Source of the DNA: Cubamyces lactineus
Taxonomy: Eukaryota; Basidiomycota; Agaricomycetes; Polyporales; Polyporaceae
Reading direction: 5' to 3'
NCBI GenBank assembly: GCA_022376465.1
Contig: JACDTU010000006.1
Location: 558,001 to 622,000, forward strand
Length of the DNA: 64,000 nucleotides
The stretch's first letter is position 1; every line of letters starts with the position of its first letter. Made by a program: the position numbers and the translations under genes. Under the pieces are notes generated by a model. It searched no databases. It worked only from the letters and a program-made list of their open reading frames with translations, and was not told the origin of the DNA. This document shows positions 1 through 9,842 of this stretch, in pieces.

Positions 1-555
1 CGCGATGCTCACCTACACACATACAAAGTGAGTACCGTGCTATCCTTTTGCGGGAGACATGTTGTTGAACGCACACCCACCATGTGTAGCATTGCCATCT
101 TCCGCACGAGCCCTGCCTCGATGGCCGGCACTGTCGGCGCGATTTTCAACGGAGCGCTTCAGCTCGGTTCCGCCGTCGGAATCTCGGCGGTCGGTTCCAT
201 CGAGTCCAGCGTCGAGGCGACGCATGGCGGCTCGCACTCGTATGCTGGGCGCGCGGCGTCGTTCTGGTTCCTGCTCGCGATCGTCTGCGTCGAGTTCATC
301 TCGATGCTCGTGTTCTACCGCCGCAGCAAGGAGGGCCTCGCGCAGGAGCTCGACGCCGCGGACATGAAGGAGAAGGTGCTCGAGGAGTGTGGGGAGGAGA
401 AGGTCGTCGCTGGTAAGCAGAGCATGGAGATGCGTGAGGGCGAGGAGGGCGTGCGGAGAGCGTCGATCGACATCACGCAGGAGTTTGAGCGCGAGGAGCA
501 GACGACCGTCCGCGAGAGAGCGGTGAACGCGGTTAATGGTGATCTGAACGTTTAG
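1..555 (+). CDS. MFS transporter, C-terminal part (5' end outside window)
   Basis: This is the last part of a major facilitator superfamily membrane transporter, cut by the window edge. Exon 1..27 ends in a GTGAGT donor, the intron is 28..89 (TGTAG acceptor), and the last exon runs 90..555, so the frame passes ...YTHTN-IAIFRTSPASMAGTVG. The GAIFNGALQLGSAVGISAVGS stretch resembles the last helix pair of 14-TM drug:H+ antiporter-type MFS proteins. A second hydrophobic segment (FWFLLAIVCVEFISMLVFY) follows, then a charged cytoplasmic tail rich in Glu and Lys. Substrate cannot be told from this part. The family assignment rests on recognition of the C-terminal pattern only. Confidence 0.75.
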   Translation, partial: RDAHLHTYKVSTVLSFCGRHVVERTPTMCSIAIFRTSPASMAGTVGAIFNGALQLGSAVGISAVGSIESSVEATHGGSHSYAGRAASFWFLLAIVCVEFISMLVFYRRSKEGLAQELDAADMKEKVLEECGEEKVVAGKQSMEMREGEEGVRRASIDITQEFEREEQTTVRERAVNAVNGDLNV

Positions 556-1285
556 AGGGCTTCTTTCTTTTTTTCCTTGGTTCGTCGTCGTCACGTTTGC
601 TTTTGGGACTCGTTTCGCGCATTTTTGCTTTCTCTGGTCGTTACAAGTTCGCAACGTTTGGGTACATAATTTAGACTGCGCATAGAGTTAGACTGCATTG
701 TACGTTACGCATGTATCCATAGTTTCCCTTCTTACATGCAATACACGACAGCTTGCATCCGATCGGAATTGGATAGATGGGTGGTCGTAAGTGCTAAAGC
801 CTGGATACGAAATCGACTAGTGCAGCTAGTTAAAATAGCTGTCTTGATACTTGAGCACCGTAAAAGTATGATACACTGGGGGTCTATGGACCCACCGCTG
901 TAGACTACAGGTAGAAGTACTGTAGCAACGTTGGGAGATACTGACCGGCTGACTCTGTGCCTGAAGCGCCTATAGTCGCAAATAGAACGCAAGTGGAGCG
1001 AACCCGTGGATCAACAGTGGACAAACTCGCTGCGCCCACAGCGTTCTCCAACTGCGCCTGGAGATGACAGGAGTCGGCTACGTCATTGTACCTCGACCGG
1101 AGCTAGCCAGACGCAGCACCGGAGCCAGTTCTGGAGGCGCATATAAGCGCAGTATCGCACAATGCACTGGTCCACCAAGTGCAAAGAATACCCCCTTCTC
1201 TCATCTCACGATCCTGCATTGTTGTATACTATGGGGTACGCGGTCAAACATTCAAGCCTTCGCATCTCGACATGCACTGACGTTG
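556..1285. other. intergenic, no gene seen
   Basis: The stretch holds the 3' flank of the MFS gene and the 5' flank of the small gene at 1286. No long open frame with coding character or splice-linked frame was seen on either strand. Confidence 0.5.
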
Positions 1286-1642
1286 ATGAAACTTGACAGA
1301 ATCATCATATCTTGTATAGTAGGTACGCGCTGTGGTGTTCATAGGCAAACCCGAAGAATGGCCAACTGACGAATGATTGGACAGGCGTGTTCGCGTGCAT
1401 CGCGGATGCGATTATGGCTGTTGTTGGAGCAGTCGTAGGATGCTTGGAGTGCGTCTTCGTAGGTGAGCAAGACGTCCAAACGAGGGCTATGCCTATTTGG
1501 AGGCTGACGCTTGTTGGCAGCCATCTTCGACGCTGTGGCTGGCCTGATTGCATGCTTGACTTGTGGCTTATGCTGCGCGTAAGTTGCTCTTCGACGTAAA
1601 GTTTCTCGCGGATGTTGACATTGGCACAGAGCTGTGGTATGA
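1286..1642 (+). CDS. small cysteine-rich hydrophobic protein, four exons
   Basis: A tiny gene recovered from splice signals. Exons are 1286..1322, 1385..1462, 1521..1578 and 1630..1642, with introns starting GTACGC, GTGAGC and GTAAGT and ending CAG, so the frame stays open through all junctions. The product is about 60 residues: MKLDRIIISCIVG at the start, then a run of small hydrophobic residues with regularly placed Cys (CIADAIMAVVGAVVGCLEC, then AIFDAVAGLIACLTCGLCC). It looks like a membrane-inserting or self-assembling short protein, and similar short uncharacterised proteins occur in agaricomycetes. The last acceptor is uncertain: using the AG at 1645-1646 instead gives a tail AGSGTNY and a stop at 1666-1668. 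Function unknown. The three concordant introns are the main support. Confidence 0.6.
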
Positions 1643-1668
1643 GCAGGGGCTCCGGGACAAACTACTAG

Positions 1669-2476
1669 ACCTCCCGGAGCCCTCACGATATTGGAACGTC
1701 TCGTAATGAACCTACCTGCTATTGCTTACTCTAGATACCCGGATAATCATATGTATGCACGAGTATGATATGCAGTTCTAAAGCTGCGAAGAACTCGTAA
1801 GAACTACGTGTGGCATGTACAGCTCGTAGCAAGTGCAGAGTATACGATGCCATGAGCCGGGAGATGCGAAAGTGGCAAAGTGCCGCAGTACGACCTTAAG
1901 CGCTGAGTGACGTAATTCGTGCAACTTGAGATCGCCGATCTGCGCATGCTCTGTCGCCATATTTGGCCGGCGAGTACTGTACTGGCAACACTCCTGAGGC
2001 GTACTAATTCGCGTCCGGCTTGTTTTGTGCATGTGGCCAACTGAGCTGCTTGATTCATGCTGTGGCACCCTCGCAAACATTGTTCCGCTTTGCCTATGCC
2101 TCAAATCCACCTTCGACAGCGGCGAGTCATCAGTATTTTACTTGTGTATGGATTCCGCGACCTACTCAATAGCACTCGCGGACCTCTACCGGTGCCGGCA
2201 TAGATCAGGTATGCCATATTGTCAAGTGCAGGAACAAAGCTTTAGAATGTCGTGCATTATATACAGGCAAAGCGTGTCAGGAGTTGCAAATCTGCAGAGT
2301 GCCACAGCTACTTCGCTTTGGACATGCGCTTGGACCCGGGTACTAGCATTGTTTCTTGGGCTCATATGAACCCTCGTTGTATCGTTACCCGCGTCAGACA
2401 GCCTGCACGACACCCAACGTCGTTCGAGCTAGCCGCGGTTTCCGTATCCTCGCATCTCTCACGCATCGAAGTCCTC
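1669..2476. promoter_or_regulatory. 5' flank of F-box copy A
   Basis: No gene seen. The segment from about 2295 to 2380 resembles the upstream regions of F-box copies B and C (a shared GCGCTTGGAC core, then a distance-conserved ACCCT block), so the promoter was duplicated with the gene. The TATA-like stretch present in B and C is not at the equivalent place here. Confidence 0.4.
1866..1955. repeat. direct repeat, copy 1 (upstream of F-box A)
   Basis: The stretch with GCGAAAGTG, TGCCGCAGTA, AGCGCTG.GTGACGT and AGATCGCCGATCTGC recurs in the same orientation at about 4129..4215, upstream of F-box B, with small differences. It is part of the tandemly duplicated upstream region. Confidence 0.6.
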
Positions 2477-2552
2477 GTGAGTGTTTCTCTGCTCAAGCTT
2501 GCGCATACAACGACCAGATGTGTTGACGCGACACCGCCCTCAGATCGTCTTC

Positions 2553-3888
2553 ATGGCGCCGTCTTCTCCCCGCCTTCCCGCGGAAATTAACTTTCTCATC
2601 ATCAACCAGCTCGCACAAGTTGATGATACAGCGGCGTTATTGTCCTGCTCATTAGTCTGCCGTTCATGGCTGCCTGTGGCCCGCGCTGGATTGTTCGAGT
2701 CTATCAAGGTCGTTACTGCGGCAAACGGCCGGCTCGACGCTTTCGCGAATTTTTTAGCTCGCTGTCGAGACATCTGCCCATTAATTCGCGACCTCACTCT
2801 CAGCTGCGAACCCGCAGCGCGTGTGCAAGACAGGAAGGTGTCGGAACGGCTCTATTGGCCGCATTTTCGGACGATGGTCTTCATGCTCCCCCGACTGCGT
2901 TCGCTCACCTTGAACGGGATTTCCATCGTTTCTGACGCATCGGATGGTCGCTTCGACTCTGACGCCTCTGCAAGACCGACTCTCCGCTCCCTGCGCATGA
3001 CAGGCTGCCAGTTACACGACGTGGACATGACGAGCGCGCTCGACCTTTTGCGCATCTTCTCCGAGGTCGATAGCCTATCCTTTGGGGGATTCTGGAGCAT
3101 GGCGCATACCCGTCCCTTGTCGACCATCTCCGCCCGCACGACGACGATCCGACATGTCCACTTTGATGCGTTGGGGGCTCAGGCGACTCAAATGCTATGC
3201 TACTTCATAGGCCCGCCCCGTGGAAATCCGCTTCGCTCGGTCCATCTCACTTGGTACTCGTGGGCCGAAGTCGAAGCGTGTCGGTCGTTCCTGGGCAGCT
3301 GCGCACAGAACTTGAAGCACCTGGAGCTCGAGCCGACGGACGAGTTTTGGACGCGCAGGGTATCGAGTGAGTGGCCCTTTCCCTTCCTGCGTGCGCTTTC
3401 TGAGAACGAGGACGATAGAGTTCAGCCTTTGGTCCGCGTTCGGCGACACTTTGGCTAAATGCGCCCAGCTGGAATCGTTGTGCCTGCATGCTCGGTGTGG
3501 CTACCTGAGCTTCACCGTCGACAGCGCGCGGTGCCTCTTGACGATCCTAGAGGTATATGAGGCGATCCTTACTCGCAGTCCACCGCCCGCCCTTCAACGC
3601 TTCACGCTCAAGATACCAATTTATCCCAAGGCTAATCCGGGCGACCGGGGCTGGAGCGCGATATTCCGCGCTGGGGAGGCTTGGACATCGTTCGATTCTG
3701 CGCTCGCCGCTGTACAGTCGTTGACGTCGGTCGTGCTGGAGTTGCAGGTTCACGCACCGCTCGCGTTGGGCGCGTCGAATGAAGAGGAGTGCGCGCTGTT
3801 GATACGCCGTGCCCTCCCGAAGGTTCATGCTAAGGGTTTACTGCGCGTGAACTTTACCAGCATAGCGCGGCTTGAATTCTGGCAATGA
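2553..3888 (+). pseudogene. F-box protein, tandem copy A, frameshifted
   Basis: An F-box family gene closely related to the copies at 4805 and 8259. Translation from ATG 2553 gives an F-box near residues 9-55 (LPAEINFLIINQL ... SLVCRSWLPVARAGLFES), then a leucine-rich LRSLTLNGIS-type region. At about 3366-3400 the frame breaks. From the shared AGTGAG to the shared CTTTCTGAG, copy A has 24 bases where copy B has 26, so the C-terminal third (RFLRTRT..FSLWSAFGD ... LRVNFTS) lies in the next frame, ending at 3886-3888. The in-frame product stops at 3456-3458. A GTGAGT at 3367 with a CAG at 3426 does not restore the frame. As in B and C, a leader intron (2477..2543) precedes the ATG. It could be a true pseudogene, a truncated protein or a base-call error. 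Confidence 0.75.
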
Positions 3889-4654
3889 TTTCAGTTGACA
3901 GTGATGCTGGTGCTGGAGCAATAGCGAATACAGCGACGGCCCGACTTATATCGGCCGCACTGTTTTGGGACAATGGACGGACTGTTCTCATCGTACTTGG
4001 TGGACGTTGTAGTACATTTATCATACTCGAATTTGTATCTCTCTTGTGTGATTATAGCATGATCACTAGGAAGTTGGTGAAGCAGCTGGAGAGGGACTAG
4101 CGATACTGCGGCTTCACCGTTCAGATGAGTTGCGAAAGTGCCGCAGTACAGTACGCCCGCAAGCGCTGCGTGACGTCATCTGCACAACATCAGATCGCCG
4201 ATCTGCTCTTGCCGCCACGGTGATTTGGACACTCTTGGATCAACTTGAACTCGCACCGCATGCCGTACTCGTATCGCCCTCAAGATGTACCAATACGCAC
4301 TCCATGTTGGGCTTTGTATGCTGCGATCCCCTCGTAGGTCTCGCTACGCCTCTCGTCCGTTTCATCAACCGCAAGCAGAAGTTCTTCCGATAGTCTTTGG
4401 GGCCACAACGTTGAACTTGCGCCATACTTGATGATGCTCCTGGGCCTCAAGGAGCCTCGTTATGGGCGGGGTACTGTATCCTCATACATGGGGTCAAAGA
4501 GTCAAAATCCCGTATGTTGCACCTAGGCCAAGTGAGTAAGCGGTTAATTGCGTGCTATCCATCCTCGGGTGCCACTGCCACTGCGCTTTGAATACGCGCT
4601 TGGACCGAGCGTGCACTCTTGGAGTTCGTACGAACCCTTGTTGCATCTGCACCC
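3889..4654. promoter_or_regulatory. intergenic and promoter region of F-box B
   Basis: No gene seen. It contains the second copy of the direct repeat (about 4129-4215) and, from about 4570, the upstream block shared by the three F-box copies. Confidence 0.4.
4129..4215. repeat. direct repeat, copy 2 (upstream of F-box B)
   Basis: Counterpart of the repeat at 1866..1955, sharing TGCGAAAGTG, CCGCAGTAC, AAGCGCTGCGTGACGT and CAGATCGCCGATCTGC. It lies in the duplicated promoter area of the F-box array. Confidence 0.6.
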
Positions 4655-4663
4655 AATATATAA
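4655..4663 (+). promoter_or_regulatory. TATA box of F-box copy B
   Basis: AATATATAA lies about 64 bases before the donor of the leader intron (4727) and 142 before the ATG at 4805. The same sequence in the same position precedes copy C. Confidence 0.55.
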
Positions 4664-4804
4664 CAGCTTTCACGACCATGGCCGTCGTTCGACGAGCTGT
4701 AGCCTTCGTGTCCTCGCAACGTCTCGGTGAGTGCTTCCTTGCTCTACCTCGCGCATACAACGAGCTAATAGTCTTTGATACGAGCCTGCCCTTAGACATT
4801 CCTC

Positions 4805-6124
4805 ATGGCATCCGAGCGATCCCTCTACTTTCCCGCAGAGATAAGTTACCTTATCATCGAGCAGCTTGCGCCGGCCGATGATAGAGCGACTCTGCTATCC
4901 TGCTCGCTCGTCTGCCGCTCGTGGCTTCCCGTGGCCCGTGCAGCGCTGTTCGAGTCTCTCAAAGTTGTTACGACGGCAAATGGTCGTTTGGACGCTTTCG
5001 CGCTTTTCCTCGCTCGCTGTCGAGACCTTTGTCCGTTGATCCGCGACCTCACTCTCAGCTGCAAGCCCGAAGCGCGTACAGAGGATAACAATGTGCCGGA
5101 TCGGATCTCATGGTCCCATCTCAGGATGGTGATATTCATGCTCCCCCGACTGCGTTCGCTCACTCTGGACGGGATCTCCGTCACTCGTGGCACGTCGGAA
5201 TGCCTCGACATTGACCCGGCGGCCAGACCGACACTCCGATCCCTGCGCATGATGGGCTCCCAGCTATACGACATGAACCTGTGGAGCGCGATCAGCATAG
5301 TGCGTATATTCTCCAAGGTTGACAGCCTGACATTGGGGGGTACCTGGCGCAAGGTGTACATCCGTCCCGATCCATCCGCCGCCAACCTCTCCACCACGAT
5401 CCGACACGTCCATTTTGACTCGCTGGGGGCGCCGATAGCTCAGTACTTCTGCCAGTTCCTAGGACCGCCTCGTGGGGATTCCCTTGACTCGATCCATTAC
5501 ACCTGGGGCTTGTGGGCTGAGCTCGAGGCGTATCGATCGTTTCTGTTGGGCCACGCGAAGAACCTGAAGCATCTGGAGTTCGAACCAACAGACAAGTTCT
5601 GGATGTCCAAGGGGACTGTAGCAGCGAGTGAGTGTCACTGCCGCTTTTCGTTCATACGCTTTCTGAGCACGAGTATGATAGACCGTAGTATTTGGTTTGC
5701 GTTCAGCGACGTTCTAGCGATGTGCGCCCAGCTCGAATCGCTGTGCCTGCACGCCGGGCGTAGCAACCTCCATCGCATCGCTCACAGCGCATTGTCCGTC
5801 TTGACGATCCTATCTCGCGGTTTGCCGCCTGCCCTTCGGCGCCTCACCCTGAAGGTCCCGATCCACTGTCGAAGTAATCCGGACGGCCAGGATTGGAATG
5901 CGACGTTCCACGGCGAAGATCCTTGGAAAGACTGCAACATTTGGAAACACTGGAACCACCAGCTCGCCGCTATGCAGTCGTTGACGTCGATCGTGCTAGA
6001 GTTGCAGACTTCGCTTGCGCTGGATGTGTCTGTGCAAGAGAAAATCGCTCTTGCGATTCGGCGCTCCCTTCCAGGGGTCGGCGCAAAGGGCATATTCCGC
6101 ATCGATTTCGCTGTATGTCCTTGA
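4805..6124 (+). CDS. F-box protein, tandem copy B
   Basis: Single uninterrupted coding exon of 439 residues. The F-box lies at about residues 8-55 (FPAEISYLIIEQL, SLVCRSWLPVARAALFES); in characterised families this domain binds Skp1 and makes the protein the substrate receptor of an SCF ubiquitin ligase. The rest is a degenerate leucine-rich region (LRSLTLDGIS, LRSLRMMG, VDSLTLGG, LKHLEFEP, LTSIVLEL), the presumed target-binding part. A leader intron of 69 bases (4727..4795) sits just before the ATG and is also present in copies A and C. The gene is followed, convergently, by the MYND gene at 6431-7326. Substrate unknown; agaricomycetes carry large, fast-evolving F-box families of this kind. 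Confidence 0.85.
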   Translation: MASERSLYFPAEISYLIIEQLAPADDRATLLSCSLVCRSWLPVARAALFESLKVVTTANGRLDAFALFLARCRDLCPLIRDLTLSCKPEARTEDNNVPDRISWSHLRMVIFMLPRLRSLTLDGISVTRGTSECLDIDPAARPTLRSLRMMGSQLYDMNLWSAISIVRIFSKVDSLTLGGTWRKVYIRPDPSAANLSTTIRHVHFDSLGAPIAQYFCQFLGPPRGDSLDSIHYTWGLWAELEAYRSFLLGHAKNLKHLEFEPTDKFWMSKGTVAASECHCRFSFIRFLSTSMIDRSIWFAFSDVLAMCAQLESLCLHAGRSNLHRIAHSALSVLTILSRGLPPALRRLTLKVPIHCRSNPDGQDWNATFHGEDPWKDCNIWKHWNHQLAAMQSLTSIVLELQTSLALDVSVQEKIALAIRRSLPGVGAKGIFRIDFAVCP

Positions 6125-6240
6125 TATTCGGATGAGCCTCAATGACCCCCATGCTAGAAGAAGCACGCTCACATAGATCAAGACGAGTACGGTGACAACT
6201 CGAATTTACGTTGGACTGTCTGGGGATAGTGAATGGATTA

Positions 6241-6254
6241 CTCTCTCTCTCTCT
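6241..6254 (+). repeat. (CT)n microsatellite
   Basis: Seven CT units in the spacer between the F-box B and MYND 1 genes. Copy C has only a short CTCTCTC at the equivalent place. Confidence 0.8.
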
Positions 6255-6430
6255 CGTGTTTGTACAATGATTATACTTGACTCGATACCTGACCTAACTT
6301 GATGCGACTATCTGATACGATGATTACTTGGAAGTCGGATGAAACACTTTACGGCCTGAACTTGCGATATTGCAAATATATATGTACAGAAAACTCCATA
6401 GCTACGTGTTACTCCCCACGAAGAAATTGC

Positions 6431-7326
6431 TTAGGGGAAGAAGCCGAACGCCTTCCTGCCGCCCTCAATCTGCTCCTTTCGAAAATCGCCCGCGAAGGAA
6501 CGGAGCCATTCCGGTGATAGTGGTTGCTTCCAATTCATACCAGTCTTCCTGCGATCATCGTCGAGTGTCTCGAGAAGATGGCGGTGGAAGTTGCATATGG
6601 TCTCGGTGGCCTCAAGAGTGAGAGGCTGGCGATCGAAGCGTGTCACAAAGCACTGTGCGCGATCAATACATGTGCCCGTGATGTCCGTGCATACTCGTCA
6701 GTGCCGCTATTCAAGGGTCTCAAGGCCCGAATGTTTACATACCGTGCCTGCATCAGCGAACTGCCAACTGTACCACATCAGCGTGACTCGAGAGGTGCAG
6801 TGAAATATCAATAGACATACTGACTAGGAGCTAACGCACCCTTCGGTTCAATGCGGAGGTACACCGCCGGCTGGTTGTCCCTTAGTGCGCGCACCCCACC
6901 GTGATGACTCTCGCTCCAGATCACGAGTGGGAACCCGCAGATTGCGTTGACGGGGCATAGCTCGCCTTTCGTGAAGACGGGGTGGGTCGTCTTCAGAAGG
7001 ACGTTTTGGAACCGCTTCCTCCATGGCCCATGGCGGTTGTCGAGGATCCTGATAGCCCATACCTCGTCGTCGACGGGCGGACGGCACATCGGCTTGTGCA
7101 TCTTCCAGTGTGCAACTTGGCACTCTCTGGACTGTGATATATCAAGACATTGGGCAGATGAGTCGGAAATCCTCTTCTGCTATATGACGCGAGGCCTTGC
7201 AGCTCATCAACGGTGTTGAAGACGTACACAGTACATCCCTGTTGCGCCGTGGCATCCGGAACACGCTTTGAGGCCTTCTGTGGGTGTTTTTCCACACTTT
7301 GAGCAACGGTTAGGTCGTGCCGTCAT
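6431..7326 (-). CDS. MYND zinc-finger protein 1
   Basis: Four exons on the minus strand: 7228..7326, 6821..7131, 6743..6767 and 6431..6652 (99, 311, 25 and 222 bases), joined by GT-AG introns of 96, 53 and 90 bases. The product is 218 residues. Its N-terminus is a complete MYND finger with the pattern CxxC, CxxC, YC, CQ, HxxxC (RCSKCGK, ACSGC, MYC|SREC, WKMHKPMC); the first intron falls exactly between the third pair of ligands. MYND fingers bind short proline-rich peptides in partner proteins. The remaining 170 residues show no other domain I recognise. The paralogue at 9843-10723 has the same four exon lengths. The gene is convergent with F-box B, about 300 bases away. Confidence 0.85.
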
Positions 7327-8108
7327 GATGGACTTGAAGAGCTGGAAGTTGGAAGTTTAGGTCAAAGCACCGTAGGGCTACCGCAGCGACCTGGCGTCAG
7401 ACCATGAGCCATAGCCGCCTTAGGGCCCCAGAAAGGAAGATAGGGCCCCGTTTGAAACAGCTCTAGATGAAGCTTGATCGACAATGAAGCATCGATATAT
7501 GCGGTCATACTGTGCATGGATAGCTTGATTAGCGCAACGGATCCACCGTTGAGACTTTCAAGTTTTCGATGTCGATCACTGAGAGAGCAGGAAACAGGAG
7601 CAGCCAGTCATGGTCATGACCGGTTGTGGCAGTTGCGCAAGCCCATACATCATTTAAAAATTAAATCTTTGCATCTCGGGTGTTCTTACATTCCCGTAAC
7701 GGGACTCCAAGCGCTCGTGTGGTGAGCCGGCCTTTTCCACATAGCAAATTCGCGATACACAATCAATACAGACGGTTCGGACTCAAGTCCGAGAGACTGG
7801 CCTTCAGAAGACTTTCAGTTCATGTGCGTGCGCGAAGCGAGACGAGCCTTCAAAATTCGTGAGAAAGGCTCCATCCAGCCAGATGGAGACGGACGACTCC
7901 ATATCTCGGGAGGGGGGCGGGGGAGTCTTCCAGCGCCTCCCAGGCGCTACATACTATATGGCGTTACGTAACGGAGACCTAACCCAATTCCTGCTGGCTA
8001 TAGCGAGTACTATCCTCGTTGCCGCAGCCACGCTTTGCATACTACCCGCTTGGACCAAGCGTAGCGCTGTCCTTGGAGCTCGTATGGACCCTTGTTGCAT
8101 CTGCACCC
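7327..8108. promoter_or_regulatory. region between MYND 1 and F-box C
   Basis: No gene seen. The left end is the MYND 1 promoter. From about 8020 the sequence matches the upstream region of F-box B, and from about 8087 the match is nearly exact. Confidence 0.4.
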
Positions 8109-8117
8109 AATATATAA
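8109..8117 (+). promoter_or_regulatory. TATA box of F-box copy C
   Basis: AATATATAA at the same distance from the leader intron donor (8181) as in copy B. The flanking sequence through the leader exon is practically identical in both copies. Confidence 0.55.
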
Positions 8118-8258
8118 CAGCTTTCACGACCATGGCCGTCGTTCGACGAGCTGTAGCCTTCGTGTCCTCGCAACGTCTCGGTGAGTGCTTCCTTGCTCTA
8201 CCTCGCGCATACAACGAGCTAATGGTTTTTGGTACGATCCTGCCCTTAGACATTCCTT

Positions 8259-9584
8259 ATGGCATCCGAGTCATCCCCCTACTTTCCCGCGGAGATAAGT
8301 TACCTCATCATCGAGCAGCTTGTGCTGCCCGATGATAGACCGACTCTTCTGTCCTGCTCGCTCGTCTGCCGCTCGTGGCTTCCCGTGGCCCGTGCCGTGA
8401 TCTTCGAGTCTCTCAAAGTTGTTACGACGGCAAGTGGGCGGTTGGACGCTTTCACGCTTTTTCTGGCTCGCTGTCGAGACGTCTGCCCATTGGTCCGCGA
8501 CCTCACTCTCAGCTGCAAGCCCGAAGCGCGCGCAGAGGATAGCAATGCGCCGGATCGGATCTCATGGTCCCATCTCAGGACGGTGATATCCATGCTCCCC
8601 CGACTGCGTTCGCTCACCCTCGACGGGATCTCCATCGCTCGTAGCACGTCGGAATGCCTCGACATTGACCCGGCGGCCAGACCGATTATCCAATCCCTGC
8701 GCATGATGGGCTCCCAGCTATACGACATGAACCTGTCGAGCGCACTCAGCATAGTGCGCATCTTTTCCAAGGTTGACAGCCTGTCATTAGGGGGTACCTG
8801 GCGCAAGGTGTACATCCGTCCCGATCCATCCGTCTCCGACCTCTCCACCACGACCCGACACGTCCATTTCGATTCGCTGGGGGCGCCAATGACTCGGTAC
8901 TTCTGCCAGTTCCTAGGACCGCCTCGTGGGGACTCCCTTGACTCAATCCATTACACCTGGAACTCGTGGGGCGAGCTCGGGGCGTTTGAATCGTTTCTAG
9001 TGAGCCACGCGAATAACGTGAAGCATTTGGAGCTCGAGCCGACAGCCAAGTTCTGGATGTCCGGTGAATCGACTGTAAATGCGAGTGAGTGTCAATGCCG
9101 CTGTTCGTTCGTACATTTCCTGAGCACGATTACGTTAGACCTCAACCTTTGGATCGCGTTCGGCGACGCTATGGCGAGGTGCTCCCAGCTCGAGTCGCTG
9201 TGCATGCACGCTCTGCGTAACGACCTTGAACACACCGCGCACAGCGTACTGTCCACCTTGATGATCCTATCGCGCGGTCCGCCGCCTGCCCTTCGGCACA
9301 TCACCGTGAAGATCCCGATCTACCGTCAGAGCAAGCCGGACGATCAGGATTGGAATGTGATGTTCCACGATGAAGACGTCTGGAAGCACTGCGATCCTAG
9401 GCTCGCCGCTATACAATCGTTGACGTCGGTCGTGCTAGAGTTGCAGACTTCGTCTGCGCTGGATACGTCTGCTCAGGAGGAGTGCACTCTCGCGATGCGG
9501 CGCGCACTTCCAGAGGTCTGTGCAAAGAGCATATTACGTGTCGATTTCGCTGTATGTCCTGAGCGTACGGATGGGTCTCAATGA
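8259..9584 (+). CDS. F-box protein, tandem copy C
   Basis: Uninterrupted coding exon of 441 residues, closely similar to copy B (439 residues) over the whole length. F-box at about residues 8-55 (FPAEISYLIIEQL, SLVCRSWLPVARAVIFES), followed by the same leucine-rich region. The C-terminus is extended by nine residues (ERTDGSQ end) because copy B stops earlier. The leader intron is 8181..8249 and the leader exon is almost base-for-base that of copy B. Probable role: substrate receptor of an SCF ubiquitin ligase, by family. It is convergent with the MYND gene at 9843-10723, reproducing the arrangement of copy B. Confidence 0.85.
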   Translation: MASESSPYFPAEISYLIIEQLVLPDDRPTLLSCSLVCRSWLPVARAVIFESLKVVTTASGRLDAFTLFLARCRDVCPLVRDLTLSCKPEARAEDSNAPDRISWSHLRTVISMLPRLRSLTLDGISIARSTSECLDIDPAARPIIQSLRMMGSQLYDMNLSSALSIVRIFSKVDSLSLGGTWRKVYIRPDPSVSDLSTTTRHVHFDSLGAPMTRYFCQFLGPPRGDSLDSIHYTWNSWGELGAFESFLVSHANNVKHLELEPTAKFWMSGESTVNASECQCRCSFVHFLSTITLDLNLWIAFGDAMARCSQLESLCMHALRNDLEHTAHSVLSTLMILSRGPPPALRHITVKIPIYRQSKPDDQDWNVMFHDEDVWKHCDPRLAAIQSLTSVVLELQTSSALDTSAQEECTLAMRRALPEVCAKSILRVDFAVCPERTDGSQ

Positions 9585-9842
9585 CCCCCGTGCTAGGCTA
9601 GTGACGAATACAGCGACGACTCGACTTTACGTCGGACTGTTCAGGGATAGTGGACGGATTCTTCTCTCTCTTGTGGATCTTGTACATTGATTATACTTGG
9701 CCTTATGCATGACCTGACGTGATGTGACTGTACATATCATCATTGCTTTGAAGTCGGAAGAGATTCCTCATGCCCTGAACCGGCGATACTGCAAACGTAT
9801 TCGTACAGAAAACCCCATGGCTACTCCCCACGGCGAAGTCGC

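Noticed and set aside
3367..3425. Intron that would rescue F-box copy A (GTGAGT...CAG)
   Set aside because: Removing it leaves the downstream sequence in the wrong frame, and copies B and C read through the same place without splicing.
4678..4881. Separate protein starting at the ATG in the F-box B leader
   Set aside because: It overlaps the leader intron and F-box coding exon out of frame and resembles no protein; treated as a possible upstream ORF only.
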